Assembly (NCBI RefSeq): GCF_964204865.1
Contig: NC_135250.1
Coordinates: 24,481,395-24,545,394, forward strand
Length of the DNA: 64,000 bases
DNA from: Styela clava
Taxonomy: Eukaryota; Chordata; Ascidiacea; Stolidobranchia; Styelidae
Reading direction: 5' to 3'
Under the pieces are notes generated by a model, which had not been told where the DNA came from, did no database searches, and saw only the letters and a list, made by a program, of their open reading frames with translations. This document shows positions 11,458 to 23,300 of the stretch, in pieces (positions within the stretch are counted from its first letter, which is position 1; each line of letters opens with the position of its first letter). A program made the position numbers and the translations under genes.

Positions 11458-14400
11458 ATTACTATAGTTATTATTCAACTACTAAATTATTATTCAACTA
11501 TTAAACCAAATTGAAATAAATAATTCTGTTTATTGTTATCACAAGAACAATCTTACCTTGCATCATCCACTGAAAACCACAGTAAGCAAGCACATCATAT
11601 TTAAATGATTTCCTCTATTTGGAAATATTGCTTTAAAACGGAATGTGGAAATTCCTATTAGAAAATGCTGACTGCCCGCTTCAAACGACGATTGGTGCCC
11701 GTCATTTCATATCTTGGAACACAAATATAGTTGTTTGCTTCCATAGGAAGATCACCCCTTTGTCCTAATTGCATGCACACCGTCGAGAGGAGCTAACGAT
11801 GCAGATAAATTATATTATGGATAACTTTCCTCTTGATTCCAGAAACTCCCTTTCGTGCTTCCCATATATATCCACGGCTATTGTTTGATAATTACGGCGA
11901 AAGGTCAATGACAAACAATGTCACATTCTCTTGTTCTCGAAATCTCTTCCCATCTATCTTTTCTGACATTTTTCATATTTTTTCGTTTACGATCTCTTAT
12001 TTAATATGTTACTGACTATTTAAGATTTTCGTGGTATTTTAATTCCGTCAATTTTGAACGTAGCCACGGTAATCCGTTAGATTCAAAAGTCCGCATTTAT
12101 ACAAATGTAAAATTATACAAATTAAATTCATAACCACGCGAGGTTTCTAGCATATATTGCAATATTGCAAATTGCACACAATATTTATATTATTATTTTT
12201 GACTTCCTTTTTGACTTACTTTCGGCCGTTAAATCGCGCGGGATTTTCGCCGATTTATCATAATTTTATAATATGTATCTTTTTCAGTCGCCATCAAAGT
12301 AATAAAATCCAGCGTTGAATTGTTACAAAACTGCTGAGCAGTTGAAGAAAATATGTTCCAATGTAACAGTCATTATGAATTGATTGATATTCAGTCTTAT
12401 TTCTACTGACATTCAGACATATTTCGGTACATGCTCAACTGGCAACTTTCCTATAGATTAGTTCCTGCCTACCGGCTTAGTCAAACTTGAATTAAATTAA
12501 TATAGGGCTGGATGAGGCTTGTACGGGACAACCAGTGGCCTATGTCCTAATTTCATTTTTGCATAAAATACAAAATTGCAGTTATATTTTATGTGACTAG
12601 TAAAATTGGTCACGTGTGAACACTTTTCACTTACGTAAATGTTATTGAGTGCACAAGATTGCGTTTTAAGCAAATACGCTTTTGGTCACCGTCTTTATTG
12701 TGAAATCATTTTCCCCAAATTTTGATTCATCTTAAAATGACCCTCAAATGTAATTGAAATTAAAAATAGGCTGACAGAATATGAGTTTTTTCGCACTGTC
12801 CGCAAAAAAGGTTATTTGGTATGTATTTTTCTTGAAATTGAGTTTTGGTCAAGATTGATGACATGGGGCGCTTGTATAGTTTAGTTATAACTGAATACGG
12901 TTTCGTAACCTGAAAGGAATGGAAGAGGATTTTACTGATATATTTGAAAACAATTTAAAAAAAATTTCTATCTTAAATAATGAATGTTAACTAGCATCTT
13001 TGCTCTTGCCTTTAAAACTGAGTGAATAAAACTAAAAATGAAATTTATATATTTTTACTAATTCTGTCAATTGGATTATAGGTTTAGTATTAAAAGTTAT
13101 TCAAATGCCTAAGACCTTTTCGTTCGAGTGGAAATTTCTACATTCAGTGAAGAAGTCCGAAATTTTAATCACCAAAGACGAAAAGTTCAAAGAATTTAAA
13201 AATTCGTCTCATGTTCCAACAAAAATGTAAAAACGCCAAATTCTGTCGTGCGAGTCCGTTGACAGTATTAATATTCTCTCCTTTTCATCATTTTTCTTTT
13301 ATCTCTACCTCTTTATTTTGTTTTGTAGCTAAATCGGTTTTTTCTTCTTTGTGATTTTTGTTTTCTGTCATTTTTTATTACAAATTTTTACTTCCATTTA
13401 ACCATCCAATTTTATTTTAATCTAATTTCAATACTGGGTATGTTTCTTTGATTATTTCAACTCGAAATGCCTTAAATCTACCATGATTTCCCCTTCATAG
13501 TTTCATCAAATTCATTAAGTGATTTGAAGATAAATAATGGCGCTGTTAGCATAACTATCTGAATAATTTAATAATTTTAAATTGGTTTTATTGACTTTAT
13601 TAGATTATTGTAACTTGTGCGAGATCCATGATCCGTTTGCTTGCGTAATTTGCGCTTCGATTAAACCTACAGAGGAAAACACGACGTGACTTTCATAAAT
13701 GAGTAAGAGCAGCACCATCCAATTGATTGGGATATTTCAACTAATATGTATATACATTATTTGGCTTTAAGCAAGTATCCTAACATAATCAATTTTAACA
13801 AACAAGCCAATCGTGGCTAGGGTTCTAAATGGTGACTGTCAAAACAGCAACTGTCATAATGGTGACTTCGTAATAGCGACGTAATCAAGTGAGCGACTGT
13901 CAAAACAGCGACAAACCCTAACCCTAACGACCTTACAATTAATGTGACACGACATAGCATTACCTTCCAACGACCGACCAGGAAATTCGACTCAGTGAAT
14001 TCAACTCAGTGTATGATCGTGCACACACACGCACAGTACGAATATTTTTGGTATGTTTGGTTTAATGACGTTAGAGTATAAACCTCTTCATTCTTTCACA
14101 TGACTTACCAAAAATTGGTCACGCAATGTCACTTCTCCACGCAAAATTTATTGTCGTACGCAAGTATCAATACTTTTTCAGTGATTGTTTAAAGTTTATG
14201 ATTATGATCACAAAATTTTGAATGAACCATCAGCCAACCATTTAGGTCATCGTATTTTAAAATTTAAATTTGAATCAAAGAAGTTGAATTTTATTGAATC
14301 AAAGTTTTTCAATTGTTCTATGTTATAGTAAATTTCAGAATGGCATAAATTCAAAAAGTTATCATCCAAATAAAATAGTAGTAGTCCAGGCTTTGCTCCA

Positions 14401-15475
14401 GTATTCATTATGCAAGACAGTGAAACAGTAACTAATATCTAATAATAATTAATAATATCGTTTAACAAATTATAGGATTCAATTAACAATAAAGATTTTT
14501 GCTGGATTTACAAGAAGCAATCATTCTTTCTTTTTGACACTCACTGAAAATTGTATCGCCAAATAAATACAATGAAATGATTCCCCATAATGGGGAAATC
14601 GAGATATTGGTTTGAAATCAGTGGAATACTTGATTTCCTCGGAGGAAATAACGAAAGTTCAAATGATTGAAACGTTTCATTTCCTTCTTGTCCCACGCTG
14701 GAATGTTCACATAAATCCACAATCAGAAATACCAGCCTTATTTTTTTTTTGGTCTTTTTTTATTTAAAGGTAAACGGCCGAGCAACTCAGTTTTAGCATG
14801 GTTAAACATGATCACTTAAATTTATTTTTAATTTTTCTTTTTTGTTTCCTCCGGATATCTTTACGAAAATACATTGTCAATTTCAAGTTCCATAGCACAA
14901 CAAAGTTGGTGTGTTTTATTTTTAATCCAGATAAAATCTTGAAAAACTCTCCTGGTCTGCTGGCAACTCGGGAAGAGAGAGCGACGAGGCGTGACTGACA
15001 AAATCTCCTGTCCTTCTCTCTCGCGAAAACTCTTTTCCATTACTTTATTTGTAAATTTTTGTTCTAACTGAATTAAAGACTACTTCACGATTCTATGGTA
15101 CTTTGAATTTCGATATTATACACATTGAAAATTGATGAAATTTGCCGGATCAATTTTTATTTCATTATTTTTTACTATACCACAGGTTGTTAGGTTGCTC
15201 TTTTTCTGTCTTGCCAACTTGCATTTATTTCGAAGCAGGAATATTTGAAATATATTATATCAAGCTTCTTTTGCACTTGACTTTTGACTTGAAGAAAGGT
15301 CACACACAAACATTTCTCAACAACTCTAATGTCATATAGTGATACAAAAGTAATTAAATCTCAAAGACTGTTTTCTGAGTATATATTGAAAATAATCAAA
15401 CTGATGAAACATCGCAAATCAACTCATTTCAATGCAGGTTTATTAACTGTAATAAATTCATTAGCCTCTAACAAT
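11458..15475. other. Spacer between peptide copies 1 and 2
   Basis: No gene supported. Segments recur in diverged form elsewhere in the array. The region upstream of copy 1 (11540-11760) resembles that upstream of copy 2 (16255-16430). A CTCCTTTTCATC and TCTCT-rich stretch near 13275-13390 recurs near 25100 and 29250, and TTCAACTAATAT near 13735 recurs near 25565 and 29875. These shared blocks show that the array grew by duplication of several-kilobase units. Repeated GACTGTCAAAACAGCGAC-type phrases lie at 13830-13915. Confidence 0.55.
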
Positions 15476-15904
15476 TTATCCTCGATAATCGTGCATCTCC
15501 AACTGTTCTTTGAATCCATCTGAAAATGCAGAATCGACATAGAGTTCATTGGGCGTTTTTGCACAGTTCACAACGAGTATTTAATTAAGCACTTTTCTGG
15601 AAATTAAGTTTCGTTTATCAAACAAGTACAGCATGAATTAAATGGTGGGTTTAGATTTTCAATTTTTGAAACTAAAATGAGAATAAGTCCGAAAACAAAA
15701 CAAAAAAATTTCATAAAAATCTAGTACTGAATATCAAATAAAATGAATTGAAACGATTTTCATGTGTAACTTTAGAGCATTATATTAATTCTACTTACGA
15801 CTGCCTCGTCATTTTTGACACACAACCATGAATATGGTGTGTAGTAATATCAGTATCAAATTGATGTACACGATCAATAGTTTAGCATTCACTCCGAAAT
15901 GCAA
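15476..15904 (-). pseudogene. Short secreted peptide, decayed copy 2
   Basis: Exon-equivalents lie at 15799-15904 and 15476-15519 with the same phase and a good GTAAGT donor and TTTTCAG acceptor. The start codon position reads TTG instead of ATG, and a TGA interrupts the frame just after the VVCQ cleavage-site block. Exon 2 is still open and encodes GFKEQLEMHDYRG before TAA, clearly homologous to the other copies. The splice sites survive while the start and frame are lost, so this is a recently dead member. Confidence 0.6.
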
Positions 15905-16562
15905 ATTTCGAGTATGACAAATACTATTCAATACCTAGTAATGAAGAAATTTGACAAATAACGAGAATCAAGTTGCAAAATTGAATGATTTGTATGTAAA
16001 CTTCTATATGACGATCATGTACTTCGATGCAAAACAGCGCTAAACTTATTCTCATCTGATATTGACGGGAAATCGTAAACACGAGTGCTACATACATCTT
16101 GTTGTAAATTTTTGACTGTGGCAATTTTTCTGTTCAAATTTGTAAAAATCTGGGAAACTCCTCTCTTTATGGTGATCATAAAATACAATAATTCAAAAAT
16201 TACAACGTTATTATGAGTATTCACCGAACACCACAACAAACAAGGACATTATAACAAAATGATTTCTTTATTTAGGGATATTGATTTGAATCCGAATGTG
16301 AAAACTTCCTGTTGGGAAATGATGTCTGGCTGCTTTTGAATTCTTGACAGGCTTCGGTTTCATATCTTCGCACAAAAATATGGTAGTTTGCTCTCATTCA
16401 AAAATGGCCGCTGTCTCTTTTTTTTTGGCACATGGTTCAATAAATGTAAATTTTATTATGGTTAAACACAACCACGGTCGAGTATTTTATATTTCCATTT
16501 TTTTCATTTTTTTGTCGAATTACCTAAAATATCTTTTCTAGAATAATTTGCCAATCATTTCA

Positions 16563-18891
16563 TTATAAAACAAAAAAACAAAATTCCTTCGGAGTTCCCG
16601 TGCCGGCGGCACCTTGATAAATTTCAAAATCGACTGCTCGCCCAGATTTACCACAAATAACAAAATTCTTGGGACCAACAGGATTGGGTTTACCTTTGAC
16701 GAATCGCTTAGCAGGTACTCTACCAGTGAAATGAATCATTTGCTCATCAACTGCATTAAATTCTTCACGAGGCAACTGGATGCAACGATTTCGAACTGCA
16801 TTAATAACTGGTTGCACCTTCCAAAACTTGCTTTTTTATCCAGTAGGAGGTTGTCTAGCGCATTCATGTGTAAGCTATTTTGCAGCAGGAAGTATCTATT
16901 AACGGGCATGGATTCAGCAATTCTGTCAACACGGTTCACTTTTTGCCAATACATCCGAAGTCGTGGGAAACCCAAGTTTGCCATCACATTCGACGCCCCA
17001 AAAAAGCGACAGATTTCGACTGAATCGGTTCCAATAATTCTACCCTTTGCTTGCAAGTGATAAATATTTGTTTGATCCGCAAAAAATTGAAATAGTTCTG
17101 GTTGGAAGTAGTTGAAGAAATATTTTGCAGGCGTATCTAGAGCAGGGTGGTTCAAACCCTGGCCCGCCGCTTCATTATCTGTGGCCCGCCTCGCATTTGC
17201 GCGAGGGTAAACCAAAAATCGCATTTGGTGTTGTTTCGTAATACAAATAACCAGAAAAATCTTCTGACATATTGTTACATCACTAATAAATGTCACTGAA
17301 TTGACTGGTGTTAAGGCTAGTTGAGAAACTTGAGGTAACTAGCAAAGTTGAATAATGTGTTTGGCTAGTCTAAATTGTTAACTAGTATTCTATTTTTTGG
17401 TCGGGAATATATGCTAACAAAATAGGCTTAATTAATAATAGGCTTAATTAATGGAAAACTAAAAACCGAATGAGGAATCTATTTAATTAGCCTAGGTTGG
17501 CTATGCCTGATGCCTATATATTAATGTAACGGCGGAACAACATAATTCTTGGCGGGTGTTTTTTTTGTCAACCAGCCTAAACAGTAAAAAATGCTGCCTA
17601 TATGTCAGAAAAGTTAGTATTTACTCTCTCAAATTTGGTAAAAGTAGGTAATCAATCAATCTGCAGTTATTTTGTAAACATGTCTTCAAGTTGTAAACGT
17701 GACATTCTAAAACGACATTTTCTTCGTTATGAAGAGTTTGGAATCCCACACTAAATGTAGATATAGTAAGATTTTTGCACGTTTTTGTGAGTTTCTGGTG
17801 GTTTTGGCATGTTTTAGCTTGATAAATAACAAATAATGATCAATGTGTTTATGAAATAAAAGTGTTCGTTTTGTATTGCAATGTTCACCTATTCTTGGCA
17901 CTATTTTGGCCCGGGAACAATACAAAAATAATACTGTGGCCCGCGAGGCCGTCAACCTCGGACCACCCTGATCTAGAGGATCAGCAGCAATTGGCTTTTC
18001 TTGCCAGGTCAGAAATCCAGGCTGAAATGGATTTCTATCTGGGGAATGCCACTGTATTTTGATCATTTTCTTCTGTTGCTTATTACTGTTTACAGTATCA
18101 GCTGGCTCCTCACTCTCTTTCACGCCTTCATTGCTGGTCGAAACTACCAGCCTGTTATTGATACTGCAAAAATTTGGATCGTAGTCTTCTTCCATATAAT
18201 CTTCGAATCCAGAAAGGTCAATGTCTGACTCATCTAGTCGATCTAACACCTCTTTTGCATTCAATATCTCATGCCTCACTAAAACAAAACATAATTTATT
18301 GCCAGGGTTGGTATAACACTTGCTATTTTACAGCCTGGAAAAATATTTTAGCTTCAGTTCTATAAAAGTATACCTTTAAAAATTAAAGCTTTTTCTATTA
18401 CCATATACGTTTATTATCTCCTAATCACTGTTCTATAAAACTAAGACCTTGATTTACATTACCTCAAGCTGTACTGCGCTACCATAAAAATACCAAGTTA
18501 GGCTACAGTTTGGGATAATTTTAACATGAAATTTTCTGCTATAATCAATATAACAGAGAGGCATTTGGTAACAGAACTTTCAATAACACTGCAACACATG
18601 ATTATAAACTTTCCTGGTAAAATTTATAGTCCTAGAAACATATAAAACAAAGTGATTTATTTTATGAAAGTCTGTGCTTTTTCTCATGTTTTTCACGAAA
18701 GGTACCATTGTACACACCAATTTTTAAAAAATTATACCATCTACATATTAGCTCAATCGAAACCAAAAACTGGATAAACGTCACCCCAAGTAGTCCTAAT
18801 TGCAGTCTAAGCCTAATTTATTAGCTCTACACACAAGAAAATGGTAAAAAAAATACACCAACTTACCGCTTGTTGAGCATGCTTCAGCCAT
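16563..18891 (-). pseudogene. piggyBac-like transposase gene, split by a hAT insertion
   Basis: Exon 1 (18867-18891) encodes MAEACSTS and ends in phase 1 at GTAAGT. Exon 2 starts at 18278 after TTTTAG and encodes an acidic N-terminal region, then the start of the DDE_Tnp_1_7 (piggyBac) fold. The frame is broken at 17143-17970 by a foreign hAT element; skipping it and one copy of its 8 bp duplication restores a continuous PLD-TPAKYFFNYF reading. A frameshift follows in a run of six A on the coding strand (16832-16837). The frame then resumes with NAVDEQMIHFTG, holding the first catalytic Asp, and GRVPAKRFVKGKPNP. Homology stops at about 16563, so the later catalytic residues and the Cys-rich tail are missing. 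No TTAA-flanked ends were found, so the element is truncated at least on its 3' side. Confidence 0.85.
17135..17978. mobile_element. hAT non-autonomous element with perfect 8 bp TSD
   Basis: The element proper is 17143-17970 (828 bp). The left end reads CAGGGTGGTTCAAACC and the reverse complement of the right end reads CAGGGTGGTCCGAGG. It is flanked on both sides by ATCTAGAG (17135-17142 and 17971-17978), an exact 8 bp target duplication as made by hAT transposases. CCGC-rich GGCCCGCC patches sit near both ends. There is no coding capacity. Its interior is homologous, in reverse, to 20639-21210 and 22466-22775, so at least two family members are present. It interrupts the piggyBac-like gene. 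Confidence 0.92.
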
Positions 18892-19289
18892 CGCAATTTC
18901 CACGCTGCAAGAGGACTCACCACTAGGCGGAGACATAAAACCAAACTCATAGAGCGATAGAACCGAGAAAGCTCAATTGAACAAACCGTGACTAATTTCG
19001 GTTAGGTGTATCACGTGAGCTATAGCGACCGCAGAAAGTCGCTGGTACAATTATACACGTTGTGACCGAAGGGAATAAATTGAAATTGCCCATATTGATA
19101 CAAATCATAAGTCAATTTATTTTAACTCAGCTTTTATATATCGCTCATCAGATACATTTCAAATAATGTTATACACATCATATTTTCATGTATATTCTGA
19201 ACCTTATGTAAAACACCTGGAATATAAAAATATATAATGAGCAAATATGCAAATATGAGTAGTTTAAACTTGAATATATGATCACCTCA

Positions 19290-19779
19290 TTATTCTTCGG
19301 GGATTTCATCCTCCAACTGTTCCACGTAGCCTGATGAAACAAACAAAATTGACTCAAGAGTTCAAGGGAGGTTTTCATTTGGGTTGGCAAACACGATATT
19401 CAATTCAATCAATGATATTCGAGAGGGTTTAAATTTTCAGTTTGACCAACAAAGATTTAAACTCTGGCAACAACCTAACTACCCACCCACTCCATCCACA
19501 ATGGTTTAATTTCTTCTTTTATATCTTTCATATGCCGCGTTACTGGAATGTTTTCAAAGATTTCATACGTTTTACTATCCTATACTATTCACAATCAAGC
19601 TGAATTTGGCATATTCCCCCAATTTCATAACTTCAGCATTAAAAACTTTACTCACCCCCTGCGAATTCTCCTCTTGGATAAACTCCTCCTTGACATGCAA
19701 CCATATTTACAGCTTGCAAAAGCATCAGTAATGAAATAACCAGCAAGAACAATAGTCGGGCATGATCACCAAAATTCAT
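19290..19779 (-). CDS. Short secreted peptide, copy 3 (54 aa)
   Basis: Exons 19656-19779 and 19290-19330. Exon 1 encodes MNFGDHARLLFLLVISLLML, a clear signal peptide, then QAVNMVACQGG and a proline/arginine-containing stretch VYPRGEFAG. It ends in phase 1 at a consensus GTGAGT. Exon 2 follows a CATCAG acceptor and encodes YVEQLEDEIPEE before TAA. Cleavage near VAC/QGG would release an acidic peptide of about 25 residues with an N-terminal Gln that could cyclise. The leader is almost identical to that of copy 4 (HFGPNARLLFLLLISLLMLL), and the untranslated sequence just upstream (TAGTTCCATCAC) is also shared. All signals look intact, making this the best candidate for an active gene. Its function is unknown. 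Confidence 0.65.
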
Positions 19780-20027
19780 ATTCCGAGTCTGGGAGAAAAC
19801 TAAGTTTGTATGTGATGGAACTATTTATGAAAACAATATAATACAAAAAAAAAGAAATTCGTTATTTCGTGTAAAAAAGTGATTGCATTGTCAATGGTTT
19901 CACACAAATGTCCCACTACCGCCTTGAGAAAATAACACTTCCATTACAAGTGGCAAAATTGTTTTCTGGCGAGAGGCTTTCTGTAGCAAGGTTGAAGGAT
20001 TCTGTCAGAATGGCAGTAAATAATTTT

Positions 20028-20138
20028 GGGTGCTCCTGAAGTATGCACACCAAGATGTCGCATAACCTGAACCCTAACCTGGTACACAACCTGAGTTCAG
20101 GTTGTGCGCCATCTTGGTGCGCATACTTCAGGAGGTCC
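20028..20138. mobile_element. Foldback MITE, short variant
   Basis: A compact hairpin: TGCTCCTGAAGTATGCACACC on the left pairs with its complement ending at about 20138. The middle contains CCCTAACCTGGTACAC and the arms contain a diverged CCAAGATG motif. It resembles the copies at 50238 and 52944. Confidence 0.7.
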
Positions 20139-20638
20139 TAATTTTGTTTATTATTATGCTAAGATATAAGGAATTCCACATTACATGTTTTTATGCTTGA
20201 TACCAGGATCACAATACGTAACAAAACAATAAACTCAGTTTTACCAGTCGTCGCCAAGATGATGCCTCAGTGAAAGATCAAAAGAGCAACAAAAGTGTTT
20301 GGACCTGTAATTTTCTGTTTTAAACAGTCTTTTAAACAGTCTAGCTACATAAATTTGAAATAGAACAAGAACTACATGAATTTTAGAAAATATACAAATT
20401 AATTGATTATTTTTGAAAAATAGCATTTTTATATAAAAGATCTGTTTAGATAAATGATTCAATATGAAGCTAATGCATGTCTATCCTAAACATCAGTATG
20501 CATATTCTCAAGCTCATACGTAAAAGCAAATTAATCTTGCAAAGCCCGTCATTACAGTTTCTGCTCAACGATATTTTACTTTTTAAACATTTTACAGCTT
20601 TTCTCTTGTGTTTTTGAGTATAAACAAAAAATCTAGAC
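20139..20638. repeat. Local duplicated block, copy A1
   Basis: Matches 23380-23900 over most of its length. Shared landmarks include TTTTACCAGTCGTCGCCAAG near 20240 and 23410, TTGCTCAACGATATTTTAC near 20560 and 23835, and AAACAAAAAATCTAGA at 20621-20637 and 23890-23905. A hAT element is inserted exactly at the CTAGA end of this copy, while the other copy runs on without interruption. The content is probably non-coding. The conserved CGACGACTG before GTAAAACTGA on the minus strand could be a remnant exon border. Confidence 0.65.
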
Positions 20639-21210
20639 CAGGGTGGTCCATGGTTGTCGGCTCCAGGGGCCATAAAATTATTTTTGCATTGTTTGCGGGC
20701 CACAATATTACGAAGAATAGGTAAACAGTGAAATACAAAACAAACTCCTATTGTGCAAACACATTGATCAGAATCTGTCATTTATCAAGCTAACCAATGC
20801 AAAAACCGCCAAAAAACTTACTAAAACCTGCAAAAGTTTATCTATATCTACATATAATGTGAAAACTTCCCATAACGGAAAAAGTGCTTCCGCAAATGTA
20901 AGTGCTTTCAAACATCGATAAGATTTTCAAAGCAAAATCCGATTTTTGAAAAACGCTCATTGCTCACAACATTCTAAAATGCCTTTAAACTTCAATACTT
21001 TTGTCACCAACACAACTTGCCGACATATCAAGCAAGCATTGTGGTATATTTCCTTCCACATCCAGTTTAAAAAATATGTTTGAATTCGTCAGCTTTCTTT
21101 TCAAACTCGTGTTAACAAAATAACTGCAGATTAATTGATTATCAAATATGAGGTACAGATGGGTAATTAATAAATTTTATGACATGATAGGTAGCATTTT
21201 TTGTAATACT

Positions 21211-22465
21211 GTTTAGACCAGGGGTGTGCAACAGGTGGACCGCGGGCCACAACCCGGCCCGCCAAGACATTTAGTGTGGCCCTTGTCAATACTCTGATTT
21301 TTACCCATCAAGCATAAAATCCCAATCCGACAGTTTAATTAGACCTGGCGATTAAGACCTCGTGTATCTTTTTAGTAGCTTAGATAGAAACAGTAATTTG
21401 ATTATGACAGTACGTGACGTGAGCATTCTTTGGATTTGTGGTTTAGACTCGTTCAGTTATAAGCTCTGTCTAGCAGATTAAGTTTTTAGATAAAATGTGT
21501 TATCTTACTAGCCAGGAATTGTTGTTAACCGTCATTGCCTTTTCACTTGATTCGCTTGTTTACAACAGTACATTGTGATGTAATAATCCCTCATAGTGAT
21601 TGCTAGACACTTTCCAGTTACTAGCTTTCAAGAATTTGAAGCAGTTCAGTAGCCTATTTTGCTAGTTTCGTGAGGGTAATATTTTTTTGATGATTTCAGG
21701 GCTAGTAAAATGTCGGCAGCTAAGAAGCAAACAATTGATGAAGAAGGAAGGGTATTCAACAGTCAATGGTGTACAAAATATTTCGTTGTCCCACACAACC
21801 AAGGTGCTGTCTGCCTCGTTTGTCAAAGTACTATTGCAGTTATCAAAGAGTATAATGTTAAACGTCATTACATAACTAAGCACTCCTCCCAGTTTGATAA
21901 AATTCTCGGCCAGGCACAAGTAGACAAAATGGAACATTTAGAAAAATCCATTGAAAAACAACAAAGTGTTTTTACCAATTACAAAAAGGAGTCAAAACTG
22001 GTGACAAAGTTGAGTTTTGAATTTTGTGAATGTATGGCAGAAAAGGGAAAGCCTTTCAGTGACGGAGAATTTATTAAAAACTGTTTGACAATATTTACAG
22101 AATATGCATGCCCAGAGAAAAAACATTTGGTGGAGCAAACCAGCCTTTCCCGCTTTACTGTTTCACGCCGAACAAATGATCTTTCAGATAATATCAAAGA
22201 AACCTCGAAAAAGAGGTTGAAATCGTGTGAAGCTTTCAGTCTGGCATTGGATGGGAGCACTGATATCAGTGACACAAGTTTGCGTTCAACTCACTATTTC
22301 TGCAAGAAACCCTAATATTGCCGTAAGATAACTAGCAAAAATAAACAATTTCTGTACCAGTAATTACGAGAAAGTCCATATTAAATAAAGGTGCGGCCCG
22401 CGGCTTCACCCAGTTACTTGAATTTGGCCCGCCGGTGAAAAAGGTTGCACACCCCTGGTTTAGAC
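21211..22465 (+). mobile_element. hAT element carrying a truncated transposase
   Basis: The element is 21219-22457 (1239 bp) between perfect 8 bp duplications GTTTAGAC at 21211-21218 and 22458-22465. The ends are CAGGGGTGTGCAAC and its complement. GGCCCGCC-rich ends and a transposase frame on the plus strand identify it as a hAT element of the Charlie/ZBED type. It lies inside an older hAT element, so its insertion is the later event. Confidence 0.93.
21710..22315 (+). pseudogene. hAT transposase, N-terminal part (BED finger, ZBED5/GTF2IRD2-like)
   Basis: A 201-residue frame starting at an ATG. Residues about 25-60 hold a BED-type zinc finger with CLVC and a following H-x3-5-H (HYITKH). A coiled, lysine-rich linker follows. 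Near residue 180, ALDGSTDISDT holds the first catalytic Asp of the RNase-H-like fold seen in ZBED5/GTF2IRD2-type hAT proteins. The frame then stops, and only about 140 bases remain before the right end of the element. The remaining catalytic residues and the dimerisation domain are therefore deleted. An intact enzyme would be about three times longer. The retained finger could still bind element ends, but catalysis is excluded. Confidence 0.85.
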
Positions 22466-22938
22466 TGATTGTGAAAAATATCTATGCATGAGGTATATTG
22501 TTAGGCCATAACATCAATATTTGGTTATCAGGCATAGTCTAGCCAACCTAGGATAATAGCATCCGCATTTGATTTTTAGCTTTCTATGATGCCAAGATTA
22601 TTAGCGTATGTTCCCGACCAAAACGATAGAAAGCCAGATAACAATATAGACTTTGCTCGTTGTATAAGCTAGCCATAACACTAGTCAATTGGGTGACATT
22701 AGTGATGTAACAATATGTGAAAAGATTTTTCTTGTTCATTTCAAGACTAAACAACACGAAATGCAATAAGTTGTTATAAAATCCTTTTTATTTTCAGAAA
22801 ATTCTGATATCAACCAAACTCTTAATATATATCTTTTATATCTTCAAATAAAAACAAAACAGCCCACGAGGCTTTCACAAAAAATTTTTTTTTCAGTCTA
22901 TTCTATAGGTATTTTATTTTTAATAATTTTATCGGCTT

Positions 22939-23003
22939 TTATTTTCTCACGGCATGAGGAACGGCAAACTTTGGCCCACAACTGTATGCGAAACTATTAA
23001 TAT
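22939..23003 (-). pseudogene. Cysteine-rich mini-exon, decayed copy a
   Basis: Reads INSFAYSCGPKFAVPHAVRK then stop. It aligns with the other three copies but lacks a four-codon segment containing the third Cys, and its first Cys is replaced by Ser. The position of the splice acceptor reads CTGG instead of an AG. The length difference from its relatives is a multiple of three. Confidence 0.45.
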
Positions 23004-23217
23004 CCAGTAATGTATATTATAGCTTGGGCGTGTTGGCTGGTGTTGTTTAATGGTATTATAAGCCCTACGTCATTTTTTTTTGTTTATTAGCGAATCCTTA
23101 TTCATAGCTCTAGGCGTATTTTCTTAATATTGTTTGTTACATTTTCGAGTTTACGTTCCGACTTTCTGCTTTAAACAAGGATTTGTTGTTTCAAAACTCC
23201 CAAATATCTATTTCACA

Positions 23218-23300
23218 TCACCAAGCGTATACATATTTAGGAGAAACTTTAAACTGCTGCTTACAGTCATCCTCACAACTGTGTGCGATGCAATCAATAT
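23218..23300 (-). CDS. Cysteine-rich mini-exon, copy b
   Basis: Follows a good acceptor (CCTTACTAG) and starts with two bases that complete a split codon, the same phase as exon 2 of the short secreted peptides. It encodes a spacing C-x4-C-x3-C (DCIAHSCEDDC) followed by KQQFKVSPKYVYAW and stop. Four copies of this exon occur, all on the minus strand. The frame is preserved despite nucleotide divergence, which argues for coding ancestry. I could not identify a confident first exon for this copy; sequence upstream near 23410 is the candidate. Function is unknown; a small disulfide-bonded secreted peptide is the inference. Confidence 0.4.

Larger units (their letters stand above)
20639..22775. 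mobile_element. hAT element interrupted by a second hAT element
   Basis: The left end CAGGGTGGTCCATGG at 20639 matches the termini of the element at 17143-17970. Its interior, in reverse orientation, continues at 20640-21210 and again at 22466-22775. The two halves are separated by the element at 21219-22457. The far terminus is missing, so the outer copy is truncated near 22775. Matching landmarks include ATGTTCCCGACCAAAA (22609-22624) and AGTGATGTAACAATATGTGA (22701-22720), both present in reverse in the other copy. Confidence 0.8.

Noticed and set aside
16614-17060. 148-codon plus-strand frame
   Set aside because: It is antisense to the piggyBac-like transposase coding strand, whose protein is recognisable; the plus frame is a shadow.
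17707-18279. 190-codon minus-strand frame taken as one protein
   Set aside because: Only its first about 100 codons belong to the piggyBac-like gene; the rest is read-through into the inserted hAT element.
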